Part shown: one piece after another, positions 8,001 through 13,195 of the stretch
How positions within the stretch are numbered: the first letter of the stretch is position 1
How the letters are laid out: each line of letters begins with the position of its first letter
Source: an uncultured euryarchaeote
Lineage (GTDB): Archaea > Thermoplasmatota > Poseidoniia > Poseidoniales > Thalassarchaeaceae
Length of the DNA stretch: 13,195 bases
Assembly: GCA_937901365.1 (NCBI GenBank)
Contig: CALCEF010000247.1
Coordinates: forward strand, 1-13,195
Reading direction: 5' to 3'
Program-made: the position numbers and the translations under genes
The notes under the pieces: generated by a model
Database searches by the model: none
Told to the model about the DNA's origin: nothing
Seen by the model: only the letters and a program-made list of their open reading frames with translations

Positions 8001-9526
8001 AATCCCAATTCCTGCTCGAACAGATCCATACCGGTCTGCAGGTGGTTGGTGACATCTTCCGGCCACGAATCTTTGTTGACTCGAATTCCATCCTCAAAGG
8101 TCCACCCATCCATCATCAGCAGTGGCATGATTGGATGGTAGTACGGAGTTGTCGTCAACTCGACTTGGCCACTGGCTGCTAATTCTGAGTACATGGGTAG
8201 AATATTCGACATGTGGGCTTCTTGGGCATCTAGAACGTATGTCAGGTCGGCCAAGGTGTACTGGCCATTTTGCATGAATAGGTCAATCAGACCTTGATCT
8301 CGATGGCTTGAATTGTAATCTCCTTGAACATAAGATGGACTGAATTGATACAGATACCACAAGACTTGCAAATCGAGGAAATCTTGCGCTTCCAACAGAG
8401 TATCATCCATGATTGTTGCAGGTTTCAGATTGTGCATTGTCATGTCATACAAATCTGAATAGCGCTGACTCGAGGGTTCCACCCAGCCGACACGAGGATC
8501 ATCTGCGCTGACATTGTAAATCCATCCTGAATTCCAGAATGATTGGAATTGCATGGTGTGCAACTCAAGCGCTGTGGCATTTGGATATCCTTCAGAATTC
8601 CAAGAACGGCGCGCAATGTCGGTGTGAACGTCAAGCACACCATTTTCTGAATAATCGAGTAACTGCTCGATGAATGATGGAACCAGATTGTATGTGACCT
8701 TGGTATCTGTTGTCGATAGAATACCCGGACTATCGACGTATTCAGTCATTGCATGAACGCGCACCCAAGGCATTTCGACCATGCCGGTCAACTTGTTCTT
8801 GTAATACGGTTGATGTTGGTGGAAAACAATGGCGATATTCAACGCATCATCGACCTTCTCAATCGGAGAATCTGAGGTTTGAATGGCTACATTAGAACTG
8901 GATTGTGAGGTTGACCTGTTCTCAATTTGGTACCAATGTGTAAACGCTTCTGCGCCATTGCTTGATGCGGGGTTCTCTTGTGGGAATGCAGTCCAAACAT
9001 TGCCGGCATCTTGCCATTGAGCCCATGCGATTACGCCGACATTTTCTGGTGAACCAATACCGTCCCATGGGATTGCAATTTCGGTATTTGGGTTGCCGGA
9101 CCAACCAATCCATGAGGAGGCTGTGGATGTGCTGTCAACCCAGCCTGAACCGTCATAGGTTTGCAGTGAGGAATACGAATTGTCCTCCAGCACGAATGCG
9201 TGATCTGCTGCAAATGGCAGGGTTTGGGCCAAATTCCAATCTTTTGATAATGGACTTCCACCCTCACTTGTATTCAGATAGACAAACAAATCTGCCCCTT
9301 CACTTTCGCTTGCCCAGTCAGTTCCTGACCAGCCTACGAACAGATGGGTCTCATTCCAAGTCATTCGGAATGTGACCGCATTGGAATCGGTAGATTGCAA
9401 TGTCTCATTATCCCAATCACCCATATCACCATCGAGTGTGATTTCGTCCGGAGTAGTAGCGGTGACAATACCCAACCAAACCGGGGCTAGGAAGAGGGTG
9501 ACGAGCACGATTGCAGTCCGACGCAT
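5051..9526 (-). CDS. Exported, membrane-anchored GH57 amylopullulanase-like glucan hydrolase
   Basis: This 1491-residue protein starts with a signal peptide (MRRTAIVLVTLFLAP..., likely cut near VTA/TT at residue 23). A DOMON/CBM9-like beta module covers about 25-200 and the GH57 catalytic domain about 230-785. GH57 motifs: FHQHQPYY (235-242), TTTPYYHPIMPLL (458-470), GMWPSEQSVS (513-522) with probable nucleophile Glu518, WMVTDE (536-541), VALDGENW (626-633) with probable acid/base Asp629, and TWAGEADESLAWQRLAEARQ (695-714). A module resembling the glucodextranase C-terminal domain follows: a region at 800-990 (DGIALPGEWDGA) and a second at 1003-1215 (DAVGDETGDGDYTYPLAG). Two Fn3-like domains come next (about 1248-1325 and 1330-1418), then a Thr/Pro/acidic linker, a membrane helix (1454-1471) and a short charged tail. 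The enzyme should hydrolyse alpha-1,4 and possibly alpha-1,6 links outside the cell. At least twelve N-x-S/T sequons suggest glycosylation. Exact specificity cannot be read from sequence. It is divergent from malQ-glgP. Confidence 0.93.
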   Translation of the reverse strand: MRRTAIVLVTLFLAPVWLGIVTATTPDEITLDGDMGDWDNETLQSTDSNAVTFRMTWNETHLFVGWSGTDWASESEGADLFVYLNTSEGGSPLSKDWNLAQTLPFAADHAFVLEDNSYSSLQTYDGSGWVDSTSTASSWIGWSGNPNTEIAIPWDGIGSPENVGVIAWAQWQDAGNVWTAFPQENPASSNGAEAFTHWYQIENRSTSQSSSNVAIQTSDSPIEKVDDALNIAIVFHQHQPYYKNKLTGMVEMPWVRVHAMTEYVDSPGILSTTDTKVTYNLVPSFIEQLLDYSENGVLDVHTDIARRSWNSEGYPNATALELHTMQFQSFWNSGWIYNVSADDPRVGWVEPSSQRYSDLYDMTMHNLKPATIMDDTLLEAQDFLDLQVLWYLYQFSPSYVQGDYNSSHRDQGLIDLFMQNGQYTLADLTYVLDAQEAHMSNILPMYSELAASGQVELTTTPYYHPIMPLLMMDGWTFEDGIRVNKDSWPEDVTNHLQTGMDLFEQELGFRPVGMWPSEQSVSPDMVQPVADVGIEWMVTDEINLEESTDMSGQTIDVSVASNLATPWMVGDVATIFRDRVISDRIAFQYGTMTPEAAVSDFLAYCDNIRQQLLDEGKDPSEHLLTVALDGENWMFMSEFQHQDNGRPFTEEWFGRLSTHPTVVTTTPGEFLEKNLTLPEIDVIGTGSWIDGTLSTWAGEADESLAWQRLAEARQALVAFEAENPDDAGLAAAWESLYIAEGSDWFWWYGLDQDSGYDEMWDVLFKVHLSNVYRAVNIDLPPYLLDLWTNPALPETPYGGVIEPMIDGIALPGEWDGAAMYDAGIDDELLDIESFHLGYDASNVYVRVDLGSTPQDWETMDLAASPDVSIYFMQPNAINFNEVETNFRTYYGNTVLGFPAKNMISFNFGELWEDGRAKYDLFEAKGKIGDSERWNLAGQSILGGCAADEVFEFQIPWSDLGLAPRYSTRVKVVTSWQNSFAYGDGTDVEIAPPAPAEMIMPDLEEWVTLLDIEDAVGDETGDGDYTYPLAGDFAPGSGLFDITHLKVSQSEWNARFEVSFAEMTDYWGLANGFSHQIVQIYVDQGETTYGETELLDGAYAVAHDDWAWEVAVSVTGEPGAVKSVSASTGETSAKGIEVSSDKDSKTITITVSKNVIGENIPNYRFIIVAGSQDGFGTGKWRDVDAEAKTWRLGGGADPSTVDGRDYDPNIIDMVLENSTDQSAMLNSYDVDSQTYAVLTGIELPEVAQQVFGVGVSSITSSSAIVSWSTTKADNGTVTCANNSFETMVPALSHALQVSQLSAGTTYTCTISVVDAPPMEISFNTSTETDTTPPEVLNLAVEVLEGGSLRVTWYTSEEATESIEVSGQIFTGDTVALRKNHDLTIVPSPSLPALETHTLTVTTTDASGNSNASSVEFTIAEEDTSTPPPDEGTNPSVTEDGSDEKADIGSLFGDPVVQIALLLVVLMILVAFIRTRKYELDYTTPIEDDLFED

Positions 9527-9528
9527 TG

Positions 9529-9539
9529 CCTCGGCGAGG
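9529..9539. repeat. Short palindrome CCTCG-G-CGAGG next to the GH57 gene start
   Basis: Two 5-bp arms with one central base lie 2 nt upstream of the GH57 ATG in the 59-bp divergent spacer. On the minus strand it contains GAGG, but too close to the ATG for an ideal ribosome binding site. It could be an operator or a weak mRNA hairpin. Chance is possible at this length. Confidence 0.35.
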
Positions 9540-9567
9540 TCACTTTACATCAAAGGTTTTCCACCTC

Positions 9568-9584
9568 CCCGGCCGAAGGCCGGG
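9568..9584 (+). promoter_or_regulatory. Perfect GC hairpin directly before the malQ start codon
   Basis: CCCGGCC (9568-9574), loop GAA (9575-9577) and GGCCGGG (9578-9584) form an all-GC 7-bp stem ending one base before the ATG at 9586. If transcribed, it would fold in the malQ leader where a ribosome binding site would normally be. As DNA, the dyad could also be a repressor site controlling malQ. It lies 42-58 nt upstream of the divergent GH57 start. Confidence 0.55.
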
Positions 9585-9585
9585 C

Positions 9586-10875
9586 ATGCGCGAGGCAGGG
9601 ATATTGTGCCACATCACATCCTTGCCTTCTGGAAAGTTAGGTCCCGATGCCTTCACATTCATCGATTTGATTGCCGAAGCCGGGGTTTCAGTGTGGCAAG
9701 TTTTGCCACTTACACCCCCAGATGAACATCAAAGTCCGTATGCATCCACAAGTGCATTCGCTGGCTGGGTTAAATTGTGTGACCCCTCATTTGAGGATGA
9801 TCCTGATCATGAATTAATCAGAGATTGGCTCAGTGTAAATGCACATTGGGCATGGGATTGGGGATTGTATGATGTCCTCAAAGAAATTCATGATGAAAAG
9901 CCATGGTTTGAGTGGCCTGAACCGCTACGAGATCGACACCCGGAAGCAATTGATGAGGCCATGCAGAAGCATATGCCAAGAATACGTGGTCGAATTGTAA
10001 ATCAGGTTCGATTTCAAAGAGATTGGATGATTCTGCGACACTATGCTGCACAGAAAGGCATCAAGTTGTTTGGTGATTTACCCATCTTTGTCGCCAAAGA
10101 TTCTGTCGATGTTTGGGTAAGGCCGCACCTATTCCATCACGATGTTGTGGCTGGGGTCCCCCCGGATTACTTCTCCGAAGATGGACAACGTTGGGGTACG
10201 ATGCTGTACAACTGGGATGCACATCGAGAGGATGATTGGACATGGTGGAGAATGCGGATGGCACGGATGTGTGGCCTTTTCGATTTGGTAAGAATCGATC
10301 ACTTCCGTGGCTTTGAATCCGCTTGGGCCATCCCCATAGGTGATGAAACCGCAAAGAATGGACAATGGATGGAAGGGCCTGGAGATGAAATTCTACAAGC
10401 GCTCATCGATGTTTCTGGAGACACGCTAATTGTGGCTGAGGATTTGGGGATTATTCCTGAGACTGTGACCGAATTGAGGAAAAGACACAACCTACCGGGC
10501 ATGTCGGTTCTACACTTTGGATTTGATGACAATAATGAGGACAACCCGCACAGGCCGGATAACCTCTCAAAAGATCGAATCGTATACACAGGGACGCATG
10601 ATAATGATACCACGATGGGATGGTGGAAATCATCGACGAATGAGCGAAAAGTGCGTCTAGCAGAGGTCGGTCTCGCTGGAGAAAATGCGTGTGATACACT
10701 GATTCGATTGGCCATGAATTCTCAAGCACCTCTGGCGATTATACCCATTCAAGACATTCTACAATTGGACTCTAGGGCCCGGATGAATATCCCTGGACAG
10801 GCCACTGGAAATTGGACTTGGAAATTTGAATGGACGGAACTATCCAACGGTAATTGGGAGGCATTCAAGCGCTGA
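9586..10875 (+). CDS. malQ: 4-alpha-glucanotransferase (GH77 amylomaltase)
   Basis: MalQ moves 1,4-glucan segments between maltodextrins in the cytoplasm, releasing glucose and making longer chains for phosphorylase. GH77 motifs: REAGILCHITSLPS (2-15), WQVLPLTPPDEHQSPYAS (37-54), GDLPIFVAKDSVDVW (163-177), the family loop VVAGVPPDYFSEDGQRWG (187-204), LVRIDHFRGFES (234-245) with nucleophile Asp238, IVAEDLG (282-288) with acid/base Glu285, YTGTHDNDTTMGW (334-346) with Asp339, and ARMNIPGQATGNWTW (398-412). All catalytic residues are present. At 429 residues it is shorter than Thermus amylomaltase (500); the helical insert after the first third is compact and the C-terminus stops soon after the GNW motif. 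I start at ATG 9586, where family similarity begins. The open frame extends upstream to a TTG at 9511, but that stretch overlaps the GH57 start and does not look coded. No signal peptide. Followed 54 bp later by glgP. Confidence 0.95.
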   Translation: MREAGILCHITSLPSGKLGPDAFTFIDLIAEAGVSVWQVLPLTPPDEHQSPYASTSAFAGWVKLCDPSFEDDPDHELIRDWLSVNAHWAWDWGLYDVLKEIHDEKPWFEWPEPLRDRHPEAIDEAMQKHMPRIRGRIVNQVRFQRDWMILRHYAAQKGIKLFGDLPIFVAKDSVDVWVRPHLFHHDVVAGVPPDYFSEDGQRWGTMLYNWDAHREDDWTWWRMRMARMCGLFDLVRIDHFRGFESAWAIPIGDETAKNGQWMEGPGDEILQALIDVSGDTLIVAEDLGIIPETVTELRKRHNLPGMSVLHFGFDDNNEDNPHRPDNLSKDRIVYTGTHDNDTTMGWWKSSTNERKVRLAEVGLAGENACDTLIRLAMNSQAPLAIIPIQDILQLDSRARMNIPGQATGNWTWKFEWTELSNGNWEAFKR

Positions 10876-10929
10876 ATTGTTTCTAATCTCTCAAGGGTCA
10901 AATTCATAGAACTGTGGAAGCGGACCGAG

Positions 10930-12561
10930 ATGGTTCGAATGAGTGTTGCATACCTCTCTGCCGAAGTCGGCTTTGAAAGTGGGCTCCATACCTATTCAGG
11001 TGGACTTGGTGTACTTGCAGGCGACCACATCAAATCGGCGGCAGATGCTGGATTGAATCTCATCGGTTGCACCTTACTATACAGGGAAGGATACGGGCGT
11101 CAACATTTGGATGATAAAGGCAACCAAACGGAAACATTTGGTGAAATTGATCCGCATGAATACCTCTGTGACACGGGTGTAGAGATTACTTTGCCCCTTG
11201 ATGGAACGACGTTGCATTCCAAAGTCTGGATGTATCGAATCAAAGGGTTGCCGACATACTTCCTCGATACACGGCACCCAGACAATTCGCCGGACCATAG
11301 AAGTCTAGGGAATCGGCTGTATGGTGGTGATGATTCGACGAGAATTCGTCAAGAATACCTGCTAGGTGTCGGTGGAATCCGCGCTCTGCAGGCATTGGGG
11401 CACGAAATCACTGGATTGCATCTGAACGAGGGACATTGCACGTTTGCGATGCTTGAAATGTTGCATCAAGGATGGAGCCGAGAAGAACTGCGAGAGAGAT
11501 GTCTGTTCACCACACACACACCTGTTCCGGCCGGACATGACAGATTTGTTTGGAGCGAGGTCCAAGCCGTTCTGGGGGAATTGTATCCCTCGGATGCTAA
11601 AGAACTCACGGGAGATGAACACCTTTGCTCGATGAGTCATCTCGCGGTGGCCCTCGCAGGCCAGGTCAATGCTGTTTCGAATCTCAATGCCTTTGTGGCC
11701 AGTGGTATGTTTGAGGGCACTCACATTCACCCCATTACGAATGGAGTTCACCATGAAACTTGGACGAGTCCAGCAATGTCAAATCTGTTCGATGAACATC
11801 TCAAGGGGTGGAGGGAGGACCCGACCATTTTAGCTCACGCTGGAAAAATTCCTGATACAGGTTTGAGGGAAGCGAGAGAAGAGGCTCGCTCAATCCTCCG
11901 TGATCTTGTCAGAATCTCTACCGGTGTGGAATTCCACGAGGAACGATTGACAATCGGTTTCGCAAGGCGGTTTGCAACATACAAGCGTGCGAACCTTGTT
12001 TTCAGCGACCTTGAGCGTTTGCGGGCACTTGGAACTGGCAAGATTCAGTTCGTATTCGCAGGTAAGGCACATCCCCGTGATGAAGGTGGAAAACAGCTCA
12101 TTCGCGATATTTTCGAAGGGGCGGCGGAAGTTGTAGATGAAATTCCAGTCGCCTTCCTTGAGGATTATTCAATGGATACGGGCCTAGCGATGACCAGTGG
12201 CGTCGACATCTGGCTCAACAACCCCATCCGGCCCATGGAAGCCAGTGGCACCAGCGGAATGAAAGCCGCCATGAATGGAGTCCCGAATTGCAGTATTCTC
12301 GATGGATGGTGGCCCGAAGCATGCGAACACGGAGTCAACGGCTGGGGCATTGGAGATGGTGAGGATGAGCGTGATGATGTCCGAGATGCAACCGCGGTGT
12401 ATGATACTCTAGAACATGAAGTGCTACCTGCTTGGAATGGCCGCCCTGAACACTGGAATGACCTCATGCGAGCATCGATTGCCACAAGTGCACGGTTTAC
12501 GGGGGCTCGAATGATCAGCGATTACCTTCGCTTCTACTCAAATTTCCCCTCTTCATCTTGA
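10930..12561 (+). CDS. glgP: Alpha-glucan phosphorylase (GT35, short archaeal/bacterial type)
   Basis: This 543-residue enzyme belongs to the short alpha-glucan phosphorylase branch, well below the roughly 800 residues of classical glycogen phosphorylases. It releases glucose-1-phosphate from non-reducing ends of alpha-1,4-glucans with pyridoxal phosphate as cofactor. Visible motifs: YLSAEVGFESGLHTYSGGLG (8-27), GDHIKSAADAGL (31-42), GLHLNEGHCTFAMLE (162-176), FTTHTPVPAGHDRF (193-206), HPITNGVHHETW (267-278), IGFARRFATYKRANL (342-356), FVFAGKAHPRD (374-384) and IRPMEASGTSGMKAAMNG (433-450), where Lys445 is the expected PLP-binding lysine. There is no signal peptide, so it is cytoplasmic. The start could also be Met4 at 10939. 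The 54-bp gap after malQ holds an AT-rich AATTCATAG at 10901-10909, a weak promoter candidate, so it may have its own transcript besides co-transcription with malQ. Its 3' end overlaps the opposing gene by 28 bp. Confidence 0.95.
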   Translation: MVRMSVAYLSAEVGFESGLHTYSGGLGVLAGDHIKSAADAGLNLIGCTLLYREGYGRQHLDDKGNQTETFGEIDPHEYLCDTGVEITLPLDGTTLHSKVWMYRIKGLPTYFLDTRHPDNSPDHRSLGNRLYGGDDSTRIRQEYLLGVGGIRALQALGHEITGLHLNEGHCTFAMLEMLHQGWSREELRERCLFTTHTPVPAGHDRFVWSEVQAVLGELYPSDAKELTGDEHLCSMSHLAVALAGQVNAVSNLNAFVASGMFEGTHIHPITNGVHHETWTSPAMSNLFDEHLKGWREDPTILAHAGKIPDTGLREAREEARSILRDLVRISTGVEFHEERLTIGFARRFATYKRANLVFSDLERLRALGTGKIQFVFAGKAHPRDEGGKQLIRDIFEGAAEVVDEIPVAFLEDYSMDTGLAMTSGVDIWLNNPIRPMEASGTSGMKAAMNGVPNCSILDGWWPEACEHGVNGWGIGDGEDERDDVRDATAVYDTLEHEVLPAWNGRPEHWNDLMRASIATSARFTGARMISDYLRFYSNFPSSS

Positions 12562-13195
12562 TGGCGAATTCGAATCATCATCGTGATGAGGAACGCACAT
12601 GCAATCAGAGTTAGTACACCCAAAGCAATCCTGATGAATTGTCCAGTGGTCAGCCCTCCTGAACTCTGTGAATCACCAGAACCATCAACTGTTTGATCTG
12701 TATTATCTGTGACAGGTGGATCAATTTCGGGTTCCGGCTCTGGTTCGGGTTCCGGCTCTGGTTCGGGTTCCGGCTCTGGTTCCGTCGTCAGGTTGTCCCA
12801 GTGGGATTCTGCAACCCCAATACAACTGAGTGCACCAGGGTGGTTCTCACTGGGTCGAATCCAATCACCATCGGGTAACCGCAAGTAAATTCTCACACAA
12901 TAAGCGCCTGGGCCATTGTCAATTTCCACTTCAAAGGTCTGATTGAATGTAACTTCATTGGATAGCATCGGGATGTCATCCCCTCCCAGAAAGGTCATGT
13001 GAGGTTCATCGTCGATTACAAGATCGTGGCGTACTCTATATTCGATGGTTACAGGTGTTTCTGGATCCATTGATTGGGCTTCAAGTGTGACGTTGAGATA
13101 TCCGGGGCGTCCTAATTCAGTATGTGCCCAGTAATCCATCGGCAAGGGTTCAGGTTCTGGCTCAGGTTCAGGTTCGGGTTCTGGCTCAGGGTCCG
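12534..13195 (-). CDS. C-terminal part of an exported membrane-anchored protein with Pro-Glu linkers; 5' end beyond window
   Basis: The reading frame is open to the right edge, so the N-terminus is missing. A TTG at 13143-13145 is not a credible start because the frame upstream continues as a Pro-Glu repeat. Visible order: a (PE)n linker (about 13146-13193), a domain of roughly 105 residues that looks beta-rich (VTLEAQSMDPETPVTIEYRV, CVRIYLRLPDGDWIRP) with two cysteines, a second (EP)n linker, a Thr/Ser/Gly-rich stretch, one membrane helix (FIRIALGVLTLIACAFLITMMI) and a basic then acidic tail (RIRHQDEEGKFE). Pro-Glu linkers commonly space extracellular domains from the membrane, so the domain is predicted to face outside. 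I do not recognise the domain; an immunoglobulin-like fold is possible. Its C-terminal layout (linker, helix, short charged tail) resembles that of the GH57 protein. The TAG stop lies inside glgP on the opposite strand. Confidence 0.82.
   Translation of the reverse strand, partial: DPEPEPEPEPEPEPEPLPMDYWAHTELGRPGYLNVTLEAQSMDPETPVTIEYRVRHDLVIDDEPHMTFLGGDDIPMLSNEVTFNQTFEVEIDNGPGAYCVRIYLRLPDGDWIRPSENHPGALSCIGVAESHWDNLTTEPEPEPEPEPEPEPEPEPEIDPPVTDNTDQTVDGSGDSQSSGGLTTGQFIRIALGVLTLIACAFLITMMIRIRHQDEEGKFE
12726..12779. repeat. Three perfect tandem copies of an 18-bp unit coding for Glu-Pro repeats
   Basis: The unit ttcgggttccggctctgg occurs three times head to tail (12726-12743, 12744-12761, 12762-12779) with no differences, followed by a partial copy. 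Read on the minus strand, it encodes alternating Glu and Pro in the linker before the membrane helix. Perfect identity at the DNA level, including synonymous positions, points to recent slippage expansion. Confidence 0.9.
13146..13193. repeat. Second, less regular Pro-Glu coding repeat
   Basis: On the minus strand this stretch encodes Asp-Pro followed by alternating Glu and Pro for 16 residues. It uses mixed GAA/GAG and CCT/CCA/CCC codons, so the DNA repeat is less exact than the one at 12726-12779. It precedes the recognisable domain and runs to within two bases of the window edge. Confidence 0.75.

Noticed and set aside
9511..9585. Upstream extension of malQ to the TTG at 9511
   Set aside because: It would overlap the GH57 start and cross the hairpin, and the added residues do not resemble GH77 N-termini, which begin at REAGIL.
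12726..12779. Possible CRISPR-like array
   Set aside because: The 18-bp units are directly tandem with no spacers and lie in frame within a coding sequence.
12693..12878. Plus-strand frame with a repeated GFRLWF pattern
   Set aside because: It is the antisense reading of the Pro-Glu repeat DNA; the repeat only makes sense as (EP)n on the minus strand in a longer gene with a membrane helix.
12534..13145. Complete 203-residue gene starting at the TTG at 13143-13145
   Set aside because: The frame stays open upstream and encodes a Pro-Glu repeat to the window edge, so the TTG is an internal Leu codon and the gene is 5'-truncated.

Overview
The window looks like a compact archaeal chromosome segment, most likely from a marine Euryarchaeota/Thermoplasmatota lineage such as Marine Group II (Poseidoniales). 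The archaeal assignment rests on a small subunit of the archaeal D-family DNA polymerase and a tRNA gene without an encoded CCA. The marine Group II assignment is softer. It rests on very tight gene packing, moderate GC, and large exported proteins that end in one membrane helix, one of them with Pro-Glu repeat linkers. No rRNA or other phylogenetic marker is present to confirm it.

Layout. (1) Positions 1-2535, minus strand: a probable three-gene operon of a diverged protein-L-isoaspartate methyltransferase homologue, a HEAT-repeat protein and peptidase E (cut by the window edge). Spacings are 9 nt and a 4-nt ATGA overlap. (2) 2615-2687, plus: tRNA-Val(TAC), whose last base directly abuts the stop codon of the next gene. 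(3) 2688-3428, minus: a stand-alone CinA C-terminal domain (PncC-type nicotinamide-nucleotide amidase). (4) 3510-5054, plus: PolD small subunit DP1, whose stop codon overlaps the opposing stop codon in the palindrome CTAG. (5) 5051-9526, minus: a 1491-residue exported, membrane-anchored GH57 glucan hydrolase. (6) 9586-12561, plus: GH77 4-alpha-glucanotransferase (malQ) followed by GT35 alpha-glucan phosphorylase (glgP), divergent from the GH57 gene across 59 bp. (7) 12534-13195, minus: the C-terminal part of another exported, membrane-anchored protein with Pro-Glu linkers. It overlaps the 3' end of glgP by 28 bp and is open at the right edge.

The clearest functional unit is the alpha-glucan block. 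The GH57 enzyme is predicted to cut starch- or glycogen-like polymer outside the cell while held on the membrane. MalQ and GlgP have no export signals, so they should disproportionate maltodextrins in the cytoplasm and phosphorolyse them to glucose-1-phosphate. No sugar transporter or regulator gene is in the window. Both divergent starts flank a short spacer holding two inverted repeats, one a perfect 7-bp hairpin ending one base before the malQ ATG.

No gene-free stretch exceeds about 100 bases. The only non-coding intervals are 2536-2614, 3429-3509, 9527-9585, 10876-10929 and the 9 bases at 1471-1479. I see no insertion sequence, CRISPR array, integrase or replication origin. I found no system that is clearly undescribed. 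The most unusual candidates are the methyltransferase/HEAT/peptidase E operon and the malQ leader hairpin.
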